Source: Larix kaempferi
Taxonomy: Eukaryota; Streptophyta; Pinopsida; Pinales; Pinaceae
Direction: 5' to 3'
Assembly: GCA_027924585.1 (NCBI GenBank)
Contig: BSBM01000179.1
Location: forward strand, 16,965,001 to 17,029,000
DNA: 64,000 bases
The first letter of the stretch is position 1, and each line of letters begins with the position of its first letter. Shown in pieces: positions 20,567 to 31,884 of this stretch. Under the pieces are notes generated by a model. The model worked only from the letters and a program-made list of their open reading frames with translations. It was not told the origin of the DNA and did not search any database. Made by a program: the position numbers and the translations under genes.

Positions 20567-21517
20567 TTGCTTGTCCTCAAGCAATGACATCAACTCCATA
20601 CAAAACATGAAACCAATCAATGTCTTCTCACCATCAAGATTATGCTATTGAAATGGAATGGAATTGAATTCCAATGCTAAACTCAATAGGTCCATCATGC
20701 TTCCACTGTGCCACTCTGAATATAACCATCTCCCCAATGAGTGACTCCACTACCTCTGCAACTAAAAATGTATTATCTACCCAGTTGAAACAACTGAGAA
20801 GAATTCCAAGGTCCCAAATGAACCTGATGAATGCAAGGTGACTATGAAAACCACCACTAGTACACTACATAATCCCTACATAAGGAACTTCATGAAGGTC
20901 CCCAAACCAACAATCAAGTAAATAACATGTTCATCCATCATAAGGTTTCCTAATGAGGAAACTAAACCAATGCTCCACATAGATGGACTCCTAGAAATCA
21001 TAGATGGCTCACTCTCCAATGCCAACAACTAAACTGTTGTACCAATGATAGAAATTGTACTCGTACCAAGCAATGTCAGTGTCCCATTGCTTGTACTACA
21101 CTCCAACAAACATCAATGACATCTAAGACAATCCATAATGCCAAGGAATTCCTGGATCCCATTGTCTCAGCTACATCCTCCCAAACATCAATGGTGTCTA
21201 AAACAAACCATCAATGCTTGGATCCCATGGTCTCTATTGCATACCATCCATCATCACTATTGGTTACGACAATATGTCACTCCATGGTATGCCAGGATCC
21301 ATCCACCAAATGGGAATTTTTCCACTCCCAATGAAAATCATCAACTCTGTGAGTCTCTCCAACAAGTTGTGAAACTCCACATGTGCAAACAACATCCCAA
21401 TCCTATGGCTCACATTGCTATCACTTGTCCCACTCAAAGTTCAAAAGTGGAACTCCTCTACACTATTTTGCATGTGAAAAGTATCAAGTGGCGCAAGTAG
21501 TTGCATCTTCTACTCAT
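20567..21517 (-). other. Element D internal sequence, 3' part
   Basis: About 950 bp between the D purine tract and element B. On the minus strand it gives no long open reading. A short motif recurs at about 21140-21200 and 21205-21300 (ATCCCATTGTCTC, ATCCCATGGTCTC and CATCAATG...). A plus-strand ORF at 21138-21500 has no family features. I see no recognisable pol domain. Confidence 0.5.
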
Positions 21518-22154
21518 TGTTGATGTATTTGTAACTTCGGAATATATTCTTCAATGTATTACATTTGTACTTTATTGTATCCCCAATGGAGATGTATTAT
21601 TCCTCCGATTGGAAGTGTCATAATTTGTATTTGCAAGTGTCGCAACTTATATTATAAGTGTCGTAACTTATATTTGATGGGTTATTATACCACCTTAGAG
21701 GGGTCAACCCATTGTGAGTTAAAGGGTTATTAGACCACCCTAGTGGGTGGGGTCGCCCAGTGACAAGTGGTAATGGGTTATTGGACTCTCCTAAGGGAGG
21801 TCGGCCCAGTTAGAGTAAAAGGAAAGTAAAGGTAAAGTATAAATAGAGAGGAGCACCTCTCTATTTATTCATTCACTCACTCACTCACTTCGCATTAGTG
21901 AGAGAGAGGAGGAGTGCGCACAAGTGGAGGAGGAGCAGCTTCTAGGGGACTATCTCTTGTTTTGGGGTTTGATCTTTGTGATCTTTGTATTGGTGCTCAT
22001 TCTATCTCTAAGGAAGTTGCGGGGTTTTTCACCTTCTTGGTTTTCCCCGATGAAATGCTTTGTGTCTCTTGTCTATTGTGTTTGATATGATGTACATGTT
22101 GTTCTCTCAGTTAAGATCCTAGATCATATTGAATTAAATGATGAAAAACTAACA
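21518..22154 (+). repeat. Element B 5' LTR
   Basis: 637 bp. TATA box TATAAATA at 21838-21845 followed by GAGAGGAGCACC. Three copies of the GGGTTATTA...GGTC box before the TATA (about 21679, 21724 and 21775), against two in element A. A (CACT)n stretch and GA-rich sequence follow the TATA box. Confidence 0.93.
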
Positions 22155-22166
22155 TGGTATCATAAC
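22155..22166 (+). other. Primer binding site of element B (altered)
   Basis: TGGTATCATAAC follows the LTR. The first eight bases match the initiator methionine tRNA site and the last four are changed from the element A version. Confidence 0.75.
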
Positions 22167-24880
22167 TAGCCTGAAGGAAGGCATTGTATGGCATTTACGA
22201 CACTTGTTGCACTTGCGACAAATTGGAAGCTAGGGCTTGGTATAGTAAAAACTAGTCATCGTGGCACTTTCACTATAAATCAGTTTTGGTGAAGATTCAA
22301 GGTCTGAAACTTTTACAGGATGAAGATGAAATGTTCATGTACCTTGTATCCGAATATCAACCTCAGATTCATTGTACTTTGTGATATATGATCCGTACAA
22401 GTTATGGTTTCTGTCTCTTCCAGAATGCAACCATAAACAGGTGACCTAGGAACAAAGGTCATATCTTGGGCTAGGAAGATACAAATGGAATTCCGTAAAA
22501 AGTGTGAGTTAGGGAACGGACTTTATTTTCACAGGTATGGGGTTCAGAGGCTGAAGTTGAAACAGTGACATGTGGAACTCCGTACAAGTTCTCTATGTTG
22601 TTTCATCCCTTAATCATGTCATGTTGCTACACTTGGCATATCTCTCTCGCAGAGAATCCATTAAAGCTCAGATCTATGGGGTTGGAAACATGACAGGTCA
22701 TTCTACCACAGGCCAACATTTCAAACCCTGAGGATCACAAATTTCAGAGCTACATCAGAAACAATATGACATATATTTCTATCCAAACAGAATTGGATTC
22801 TGAGCACTTTCATTTTTGGCTCGTCACTGCTGCGGGAAATTAGGGATTTTGAAAAAAGTTAGAATTTTGGAATTTGAGACCACGGCTGGATGCTCCTCAT
22901 CAAAATCAAAATTTAGAGACCAAGATCGAAGTTTTTGGTTGGGTAGAACCCCGGGCTCTATCAAACCCTAGTTCAGGATTTTGACCAGAAAACTAGAATT
23001 TGACAGAAGCTGCAGATATGAAACTCGCAGGTCATTTTTGGAGGGTCAATTTTTGAAGTTTTCAAAATCTAAGGACACCAGCTTGCTCGCCTCAGTCAAT
23101 TACATCTCCCTATCCAATCAGAAGCTTGAAATTCCAAGTTTGGATTTTTAGGGTTTCTCTGTCAAACCCTAGCCAGCTCTAGATCTAGTTGCAGCAAATC
23201 AAAGTGGATTGGGTTAATCCTAGAAGAGAATGAATTGGACACCTACATAAGTGAACAAGTTCTAGTTCCAGAGGGAGATGAGGCTAAGGCCTTACATAAG
23301 AAGACTACAAATCCCGACAGGTATGTCTTGAGGAGATATAGGTATGTTTTTGAAATATGTTCATGATTAAGTTTGTCTTCATATTATTGAAGTTAGTAAA
23401 ATTTTAGACTTGTCTTATCACCTTAGTAAAAGTGTGAATGCATGTGAATGATAGAAGACATTCATTTATTAGGGTTATAACACTTATGATTGTACTAATG
23501 CAATGTGGTGTTGTATGAGGATGATGTTGTCGGCTAACATGAAAGGTACACCAAGAAAGACAAATCAAGTTCTAGATCAAGAACATATGACCATGGTGAC
23601 ATGAAGAGAAAGACTCATCCATATCCATGGATCACATAGAAGCTCTACTTACGAGGTATGTATAATTTGGTTCTACAGTGCTTAACTTATGAGATATGCA
23701 GGTTACTAGCACAAGGTCTCTAAATCATTGAAGAGAACAAAGAAGACATTGTTTGGGTATGTTAGACACAACTCACAAACATGATAATCCAGGTATGTTT
23801 TTTATATCAAGTTAGAATCCTACGTTGTGTTAGGGTCTCATATAAGTATGCTTTCGTATGATTGATAATGATTATTCATGAAGTTATAGGTTTGAATAAT
23901 CATGGGTTTATGCATATTATGCTTCTCACTTTGATTGATGATATGACAAACTAGAAGAGTCCAATGGTCAAATAAGAATATGCATGAGTAAAAGAAGTAC
24001 TCCCTGAAACCTTGAATACTAACGCTTGTGATAAATTACCTGTGTATGAAATGATCATGACCATACATATTTAGAATCATAATGTTTTGATAGTATTGGG
24101 ATTATACTAATGCATGTATGATTATGTATGAGATCTTGAGGATGACACAATGATGACACTAGTGCACACTTAAGCATGCATAATGGTCCAAGATGGATAT
24201 AAATTGAAAGACAAATAATGCAGGAAGCAAAGATCAAGAGGGAGCACACACCAGTAGTTCCTGCAAGGAATCAAAGATAAAGAGGGAGCACACTCCAATA
24301 GTTCCTGCAAGGAAGCAAAGATCAAGAGGGAGCACACTCTAGTAGTTCCTGCAAGGAAGCAAAGATCAAGAGGGAGCACACTCCAATAGTTCCTGCAAGG
24401 AAGCAAAGATTGAGAGGGAGTCCACCCAACAACCAAACAAAGATAATTATTTGAATTGTTATTTCCTGTATATATGATTACTTAAATGATGTTGTTCATT
24501 CATGTACATACTTATGAGTTAGGATGTATATTATTCATTTTAGAAAAGTTACATTAATGAACAAGATACTACTAATATGCAAGTAATGGGTAAGTGGCCT
24601 ATGGTACTATACAACATTCCATTGCTACTTATCTAGAATGAAACCTCTTTGCTGACATGTTGGGCGTTGTGCACACTCTTAACAATATTTTGGTAGAGAT
24701 GGAAGGCATCTAGAAAGTTATGGGATATGGATAAATGTTGTATTGAAGCATTGGCTAAGATAATTGCATGACTGTATGACATATGTCTTTATGTGTAAGA
24801 ATTTGTTCTGAAATATGTGAGATGTTTCTAATCATGCAATTGAACTTGTCTTGTAGGAAATACCATGTACCATCACCTAC
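22167..24880 (+). other. Non-coding leader of element B
   Basis: Collinear with the leader of element A: GCCTGAAGGAAGGCA, GGTATGGCA-type start, TAGTCATCGTGGCACTTTC, the telobox-like stem-loop (23149-23171), repeated GGTATGT motifs (about 23320-23790) and a final TTGTCTTGTAG (24846-24856). No open reading of note. Gag, protease and integrase genes would normally occupy this place in copia elements, so they have been lost or replaced. Confidence 0.75.
24222..24430 (+). repeat. 44-bp tandem repeat in element B leader (about 5 copies)
   Basis: About five copies of a 44-bp unit containing GCAAAGATCAAGAGGGAGCA and CACTCCAATAGTTCCTGCAA. The matching place in element A (about 4495-4530) has at most a single related unit, so the array expanded after the two lineages split. 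The antisense ORF over it (24436-24170) is a repeat artefact. Confidence 0.88.
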
Positions 24881-25609
24881 AAGAGAGACTTGTTTTGAAG
24901 GACAAGCGACGAAGACTCAACAAATCCAGAAAACTACCTATTGAAGATATTGAAGAACCTGAAGTTCTCAGGATCCAAGATGCAGTAATGGAAGGATGCC
25001 ATGATCGAGGAGTACCAGTCGATCATGAAGAATGATGTCAGGGATGTGGTCCCAAGTCCAGAAGGGAAGTCTGTTGTGACTTCCAAGTGGATATACAAGA
25101 TCAAGCATGCTGTAGATGGTAGCATAGAGAAATACAAGGCAAGGTTTGTGGCTTGTGGCTTCTCCCATAAAGAAGGGATGGATTATGAAGAGACTTTTTC
25201 ACATGTATCCAGATACACTTCCATCAGAATAGTACTTGCTCTGGCTGCAGTAATGAAGTGGAAGATATACCAGATGGATGTCAAGACATCTTTCTTGAAT
25301 GGTGTAGTCGAAGAGGAAGTGTGTGTGGAGCAGCCACTCAGTTTTGAGACACATGACAGGGAGTCATATGTGTGCAAGTTAAAGAAAGCCTTGTATGGCT
25401 TGAAGCAAGCACCCAGGACATGGTACGGCAGGATAGACAGGTTCCTGTCCAGTTTGGGCTTTACCAAGAGTAAACAGGATTCCAACCTTTACTACAAGGT
25501 TGAGGAAGGCAATCCAGTGATAGTTCTACTGTGTGTGGATGACTTGTTTGTGACAGGTGAGGATAGGTTGATTGCTGACACAAAGAGGAAGCTTGCTGTT
25601 GAGTTCTAG
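24881..25609 (+). pseudogene. Element B copia reverse transcriptase, N-terminal part
   Basis: The reading from about 24905 (KLPIEDIEEPEVLRIQDAV) shifts frame to WKDAMIEEYQSIMKNDV and then stays open. It shows VVTSKWIYKIKHAVDGSIEK, YKARFVACGFSHKEGMDYEE, WKIYQMDVKTSFLNGVVEEE, LKKALYGLKQAPRTWY and VLLCVDDLFVTGED, the copia RT_2 signature with CVDD for the usual YVDD. It ends at TAG 25607-25609 in VEF-stop-MKDLG, where relatives have glutamate, so this is a point nonsense change. Confidence 0.92.
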
Positions 25610-26493
25610 ATGAAGGACTTGGGTATGATGCATTACTTTCTAGGTATGGAGGTGTGGCAGAGTGCAGATGGAATTTTCCTTGGACAAGGGGAGTATGCAG
25701 TAGAGATCCTGAAGTGGTTCGGGATGATGGAATGCAAGGCCATGGCCACACCTATGGCATCGAACATGAAGCTATTGAGTGATGCTTCATCAGAGTCGGA
25801 TGATGCCATGATGTATCGTCAGATGATTGGGTCCTTGATGTACCTGACGAACACGAGACCATATATTTGCTTTGCGTTGAACACCTTGAGCCAATTCCTG
25901 ACGGATCCTAGACATGTTCACCTGATTTCTATAAAGCATATTCTGAGGTACCTGAAGGGTACGGTTAAATATGGGCTCAAGTATTATGCGAATCAAAAGT
26001 TTAACCTGGAGGGTTATGTTGATTCAGATTGGGCAGGCAATGCTATAGATAAAAAAGCACTTCGGGGTGCTGCTTCAATATGGGATCAGGTGTGATCTCT
26101 TAGTTTAGCAGGAAGCAATCCTGCATAGCACTGAGTATAGCCAAAGCAGAGTATGCCACAGCTTGTTCAACTAGTTTTGAGGCAGTATGGCTAAGGAAGC
26201 TACTATCTGATTTGTTTGATCTCTAGTTGGATGCTACCTGTATCTTCTATGACAACCAAAGTTGTGTGAAGTTGTCTGAGAACCCAGTGTTCCATGACTG
26301 GTCGAAGCACATCGAGATCAAATATCACTACATCAGGGATATGTTGCAGAGAGGAGCAGTGAAGCTCCAATATGTTATGACAAATGAGCAGATTGCAGAT
26401 GTGTTGACAAAACCACTAGCCAGAGTGAAGTCTGAGTACTTCACAGAGAGGCTTGGTGTTCTTCAGATAGAAGATACTTCGAGGAGGAAGTGA
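25610..26493 (+). pseudogene. Element B copia RT C-terminus and RNase H
   Basis: MKDLGMMHYFLGMEVWQSAD continues the RT. IGSLMYLTNTRPYICFALN and HILRYLKGTVKYGL are the usual copia connection. RNase H has DSDWAGNAIDKKALRGAA, IAKAEYATACST (in another frame after about 26090), FYDNQSCVKLSENP, HIEIKYHYIRDMLQRG and QIADVLTKPLARVK. All catalytic acidic positions can be found, but two or three stops or shifts (near 26090 and 26224) break it. The final reading ends at TGA 26491-26493. Confidence 0.92.
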
Positions 26494-27600
26494 TGGGACA
26501 CATTTGCAGGAGCCATTCCAAGCATGGTGGTAGGAGGATCCTTCCCATGGCTGTGGATTTAAGAGATGTGTGATGAGCATCAGGACGATCCTCCAGATGA
26601 TATGCATCAGGACAATGCTATGATGATGATCAGGATGATCATGTGATGATGATGTGCATCAGGATGATGTACTGTATGATGATGATCAGTATGATCATGA
26701 GCATCAGGATGATTCTCCGTGCGAGGATGATTAGGTTGATCATGAGTATTAGGATGATACTCCATGGCCGTGGACAGGTTGTGCAATAAGCATATAATAG
26801 CTCCCTGGGAGATCTGGAAAATGCTCTTTTGAGATTTTGCTTGGAGGGACATATAATAGCGCCCTGGTATATTTGCAGATACTCTTGCGAGGTTTTTCCT
26901 ATGGCATATAATAGCTCCCTAGGAGATCTGGAAAATGCTCTGTCGAGGTTTTGTCCATGGCATATAATTTTTCCCTGGGAGATCTGGAAAATGCTCTTTT
27001 GAGATTTTGCTTGGAGGGACATATAATAGCGCCCTGGTATATTTGCAGATACTCTTGCGAGGTTTTTCCTATGGCATATAATAGCTCCCTAGGAGATCTG
27101 GAAAATGCTCTGTCGAGGTTTTGTCCATGGCATATAATTTTTCCCTGGGAGATCCGATAGGTTGAGTAGTAAGCTTGTAATCAGTCTTGGGATGCTCTTT
27201 AGAGATCTTGCAGATCGCAAGACACTCTTTTAAGGTTTTGTGGAGGTCACATGTAATATATCCCTGGGAGATCCTATAGGTTGAGCAGTAAGCTCGTAAT
27301 CAGTCCCGGTATGCTCTTGCGAGGTTTTGTTGATGCGCGTAATCAGTCTTGAGATTCCACCGGATGGCCGCTCGCAGAGATGATGAAGACCTACATGAGG
27401 CTAGGCCTACATCCAACATGAAAAAGGGCTAGCTCTGTAGAACTTCCTATGACGAGAAGAATTGAGAGATAGCACCAGTGATCGAGATGACAAGTACAGC
27501 AGCAGTGACGATGATGCTCCGTGATCTAGTGACGATGATCTAGTTCCAGAATTGAAGACTTGTGGCGATATGTATTGATGACCTGTGTCTAGAGAATACC
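26494..27600 (+). repeat. 3' repeat region of element B
   Basis: Non-coding stretch after the RNase H. 26560-26760 is a degenerate GATGATGATGTGCATCAGGA-type repeat. 26790-27160 contains a 170-bp unit present about twice, each holding sub-units with CATATAATAGCTCCCTGG, GAGATCTGGAAAATGCTC and ACTCTTGCGAGGTTTT. 27160-27340 has more diverged copies (AATCAGTCTTGGGATGC). It takes the same place as arrays 1-7 of element A but has different units. Antisense ORFs here are artefacts. Confidence 0.85.
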
Positions 27601-27609
27601 TTCCTAGTT

Positions 27610-27618
27610 AAGAGGGAG
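27610..27618 (+). other. Polypurine tract of element B
   Basis: AAGAGGGAG directly before the 3' LTR, equivalent to AAGGGGGAG of element A. Confidence 0.8.
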
Positions 27619-28252
27619 TGTTGATGTATTTGTAACTTCGGAAGATATTCTTCAATGTATTACATTTGTACTTTATTGTATCCCCAACGGAGATGTATTA
27701 TTCATCCGATTGGAAGTTTCGTCATTTGTATTTGCAAGTGTCGCAAGTTATATTATAAGTGTCATAACTTATATTTGATGGGTTATTAGACCACCTTAGA
27801 GGGGTTAGCCCAGTGTGGGTTGAAGGGTTATTAGACCACCCTAGTGGGGTTGGCCCGGTGATAAGTGGTAATGGGTTATTAGACTCTCCTAAGGGAGGTC
27901 GGCCCAGTTAGAGTAAAAGGAAATTAAAGGTAAAGTATAAATAGAGAGGAGCACCTCTCTATTTATTCATTCACTCACTCAATCACTTTGCATTAGTGAG
28001 AGAGAGGAGGAGTGCGCACAAGTGGAGGAGGAGAAGCTGCTAGGAGACTATCTCTTATTTTGGGGTTTTATCTTTGTGATCTTTGTATTGGTGCTCATTC
28101 TATCTCTGAGGAAGTTGTGGGGTTTTTCACCTTCTTGGTTTTCCCCGTTGAAATGCTTTGTGTCTCTTGTCTCTTTTGTTTGATATGTTGTACATGTTGT
28201 TCTCTTAGTTAAGATCCTAGATCATATTAAAGTAAATGATGAAAAACTAACA
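27619..28252 (+). repeat. Element B 3' LTR
   Basis: 634 bp with TATA box at 27936-27943. About 6% different from the 5' LTR by eye, with a small indel in the middle GGGTTATTA box. Followed by CTCAC, the altered second copy of the target duplication. Confidence 0.92.
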
Positions 28253-28257
28253 CTCAC

Positions 28258-28335
28258 CATACTAAAGGAGGATCAAGGGTGTGTCTAAGTGATCAAAATC
28301 AAGTTAAGATGCATACACATGTGTCTATTTCTTCT
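28258..28335 (-). other. Element D internal fragment between B and E
   Basis: 78 bp left between two insertions. Nothing recognisable in it. Confidence 0.4.
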
Positions 28336-28566
28336 TGTTGTATGAAGTAACTTCAGCACATCATTCAAGCAGAGATTATAACACACACAATAACCATCAG
28401 TAAGAACAGTAATGGATTCGAACGTTCAACCGTCTTATTCATCTTTTAAAGGTATATTTATACATAGGGAATTTGGTTGGAGCGGTTACATCCACTCCAA
28501 CGAACCATTCATTAGCTTATACAATTTATATGAATATTATTACAAGGCATAAAGGCCCCGCCAACA
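28336..28566 (-). repeat. Element E LTR, left copy (3' LTR on minus strand)
   Basis: 231 bp, from TGTTGTATGAAG to CCCCGCCAACA. Around 90% identical to the copy at 31655 by eye. Confidence 0.75.
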
Positions 28567-28585
28567 TCTCCCCACCAAAAAAGCC
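28567..28585 (-). other. Polypurine tract of element E
   Basis: On the minus strand GGCTTTTTTGGTGGGGAGA ends exactly at the TGTTGG start of the left LTR. This gives the element its direction. Confidence 0.6.
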
Positions 28586-29189
28586 TTTCTTCGTCCCAAA
28601 GAAACCAAGAACAACAATGAGTTGTGATTTATTTATCCTTCGTCAGCAATCTGGTAGTGTTCAATCGAGCCGCACCCTTTCACCTTCCTGTTGGCATTCA
28701 TCTCCATCGGTCCAAGAACTACGAGGGATTCCATGCTCTACCTTTACACCATCTCACCAACTGCCTTCAAACTTCTGAAAGCGCACTCAAGAGATGCTTC
28801 TGTATTTCAGCACCGGGGGGATTTTGTCGTCATCTTTATCATTAAGCTCTTTTATGTGTGTTTGTTTGATGTCTTCTGCTTGAATGCGGTCGTCGCCTGT
28901 CATGAAAGTGAAAAAATGCTTGCAAGATGGTATGTTGTCTGCTCATGTGCACGATCTTGGTCGAGGCCAACTACTTGAGGTTCGACTCGACTCTTAGTTG
29001 ACTAGAAATCAACTGAATTACAAATTTGGAGGGGATCACCTGCCTCAAGATAGACTCACATTTAACCTCCTCTTGAATTCAAAGTAGAGTCACTTATAAA
29101 TATTCATGACTCGATGACTCAATAGACTTGTTATCCGACGAGACTTATAAAGACAGGACTCGCTGACCAAATTCCAATGATATCAACTT

Positions 29190-29640
29190 TACAATATCGA
29201 CCATTTAAACATTTACTAGTCAACCAATTGAAACTTTAGACTATATGTTGGCATCGACCATATATTAAATCATCGACCACTTGACATCGACCAAATAAAG
29301 AGTCGACCAAAACAAAATATCGACGAATTGGTTATCGACCATATTTTTAAGTAAAGGGTCGACCATATTGTTATATTGAGTACATTCTATAATGGACCAA
29401 AATCCGACCAAAAGACTAATGCAACATACTTCGACCAAATGATCAAAGTTTACAATACCGACTATCGACCAATTAACTTTTAATATGTCGATAATAAAAC
29501 ATAAAGTATAAAAAATGGCTCATCAACGAAAAGGTATTCTCGACTGATTTTTCCAAATTTAAGTACCGGCCACTTTATGATACCGACCACATATGTAAAT
29601 TCGACCAATTGACAGACAATGGTCGACGCAGTTATGATAC
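29190..29640. repeat. Degenerate TCGACCA motif cluster
   Basis: Exact TCGACCA occurs ten times between 29197 and 29607 (starts near 29197, 29254, 29273, 29287, 29303, 29335, 29359, 29431, 29465 and 29601), plus CCGACCA twice. Spacing is irregular (14-136 bp). A chance expectation for a 7-mer over 450 bp is well below one. Less dense copies continue to about 31140. It lies inside element E. Confidence 0.75.
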
Positions 29641-31654
29641 AGTGTCAAAATCCCTTCGTGTTGAAGTTTCTTCGTCGATCGACAGCTACAGGTCAACTGG
29701 AACATGGAAATGTTGTATTTATAGACGAATTTATCTTTCTTAGTCAATGGATAGCCCTTAGTTGGTGTCCTTTTGAATGCAGTCGATACAGGTTGGTGTT
29801 TTCTTCCGTAGACAAAAGAAACTTCAATGACGCATTAATTTATGGTGTAGTAGATATCGTGCAGAAAATTTGACTTCTTTTCCTTTGCACATACAAGTGT
29901 ATTGTTCTCGATAGTTTGACAGTGACCAATTCATAACTTGTATTCAAGGCCGGATGGGTCTACTAGTCTCTAAACCATGATAGATCAACCCTATCATTAA
30001 AGAAACAAATATTCGCTTGGCAGTCATTTATTCTCAAGTGATTACGCAGATCGATAGGCATAGTCGTATTCCATTCAATGCTCTTCTCAGTCGATTTGGT
30101 GCTCACATGACCACAAGCAACATCTTTAACTTTTTAACGTTCCTTCCTCTCACAGGTGCAGGATTTCAATGTCTCTATTTCTTCCACGGACAGACAATAG
30201 TATTGGGACAACATTCTTCTTATTGATTCTTTTATCTTCCGTCTTTCAACTTTGTCGATGAATGTTGGTAGATGGCTCCTAGAAGGGGTTGGTCATCGAA
30301 CTTTGTTGTTCGGTGGCTAGTCAATGGCTTTAGTCGGCAATATCCAGCAGTCAGTTTGTCTGCTCCGACCACAAGTTGCTTCGGTCGATAGGTTGTTCTC
30401 CACACAGATAGAATACTAGGCCGGTGAATAATATTGATTGAGGAACAATTCACGATGATGGGCCAATTAACGATGGGAGATCCAGGCTGCTAACAATGGG
30501 CTCTCTAGTAGTTAGGAAATCCAATAAGAGCCGACCGATTTGACAAATAATCAACATTCTCATCCTGTCGGTGAATAAACAAATAAAATATTGAATGACG
30601 AACAGGATTCTCTAGTCGACGGACTACTGTAGCGAGTAATAGGTCAAGTATTCCACAGTGATCCTCTAGTTGACTGACTATACACCGACGGATTTGTGTA
30701 GTTGGCCTTCTACTCCAGCAGTTGACAGTCAGTGGAAAAGTTTGATGGAGGTTTCATAAACTTATGTTTTTAGCCTCGCAGGTCACCTCAATAGTCATTT
30801 GTCTCTTCCACCAAATCGTTTGAGATGACCTCCTCCATGGTCACGAACAAAGACAAGAATATGATATGGCTGGGTCACAGCTTTGCATATAGGAATTATA
30901 GTTTCCTACATATATGAAATAGCGTCTGGAAAGCCCTTTGTCGTCGATGGGAACCAAACCGAACTAGTACTTTTCAACTAGTCGATGTTACTTACAACCT
31001 CCATTTGTATAAAACATTCCATAAATTGTTGGTCAAATATTATGCATGGTCGGTAAATTTTTCTGGTTGACAGCATGACGAAATTTATGATGGATAGGTG
31101 ACAACTTTCTAGACGATAGTCAACGGTCTATTAATCGTGCTCATGTCATTCTGGTGGTCAATGAACTTCTTGTCATCTACCATCAAAAAATAAAAATAGT
31201 TTCTCCTTCATGTAAACCATATATAGCAGCACCTCATCTCAAGACTTGGTTGATGGAAATAACAACTTCAATTAACATGCAATAAGCATTTATGTGACTT
31301 ATATGGAGTTCTTCTTAAATTTATTTTCAAGTAATTTACAGTAGGAAAAATATTAAACATAGGTCATCACGGAATTATTCAATAGTACTATAACGTGGTC
31401 GAATACATTCTTCCATCGTTACTACTGTCGAAGAAAACTAGTACAGAGATGCTTACATTGCAGAACAAGACTAACATACCAATGAAGCCACAAAAGAATT
31501 CGTGCACCACTAGCAGGTTTCTTGAATTCCCTAGCACATTGGTCTTTATTCTTTTGCAGGTTTCTTCTACCTCACGCTTCATTTCAGGTTCAAAATGGTC
31601 CCCATCCGCTGCTGCTGTCACCCAGACCGAATGGAGATCGGAAATGACGCTAGA

Positions 31655-31884
31655 TGTTGTATGCAGGAACTTCAACACAACATTCAAGTAGAGATTATAG
31701 CACACACAATAACCATCAATAAGAACAAGAATGGAGTCGAACGTTCAACCGTCTTATCATCTTTGAAAGGTATATTTATACATATGGAATCTGGTTGGAG
31801 CAGTTACACCCGCTCCAACGAACCATTCATTAGCTTATACAATTTATATGAAGATTATTACAAGGCCTAAAGGCCCCACCAACA
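31655..31884 (-). repeat. Element E LTR, right copy (5' LTR on minus strand)
   Basis: 230 bp from TGTTGTATGCAGG to CCCCACCAACA. On the minus strand the following sequence (TCTAGCGTCATTTCC) is not an initiator methionine tRNA site, so the primer is unknown. Confidence 0.75.

Larger units (their letters stand above)
21518..28252 (+). mobile_element. Element B: copia-like LTR retrotransposon with partial pol
   Basis: 6735 bp. LTRs of 637 and 634 bp start TGTTGATGTATTTG and end AACTAACA. Flanks are CTCAT (21513-21517) and CTCAC (28253-28257), a target duplication with one change. Leader, primer site and purine tract match element A in position and sequence. It encodes only RT and RNase H; no gag, protease or integrase was found between 22167 and 24880. 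The LTRs differ at roughly 36 of 634 positions by eye, so it is clearly older than A. Inserted in element D. Confidence 0.9.
28336..31884 (-). mobile_element. Element E: short-LTR retroelement, no clear coding
   Basis: Two direct repeats of about 230 bp (28336-28566 and 31655-31884) both start TGTTGTATG and end GCCAACA or ACCAACA, as LTRs do. Orientation is minus: right after the left repeat the plus strand reads TCTCCCCACCAAAAAAGCC, a polypurine tract when read on the minus strand. Between them lie 3.1 kb without a recognisable gag or pol; the longest minus ORF (31705-31388, 105 residues) has no family features. No target duplication was found (CTTCT on the left, ATTAT on the right), so the ends may have been rearranged. 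Confidence 0.65.

Noticed and set aside
21138-21500. 120-residue plus-strand ORF
   Set aside because: Low-complexity Pro/His/Gln-rich translation within the internal region of a minus-strand LTR element; no family features.
25183-25751. Minus-strand ORFs opposite the copia RT
   Set aside because: Shadows of the clearly conserved plus-strand RT reading.
28473-28978. Overlapping plus-strand ORFs (about 73-101 residues)
   Set aside because: They start inside an LTR of element E and show no conserved motif; three frames are open over the same bases.
31388-31705. 105-residue minus-strand ORF as a gag of element E
   Set aside because: Its start lies within the LTR and no gag feature (zinc knuckle, gag core) is present. 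The plus strand is open over the same bases.
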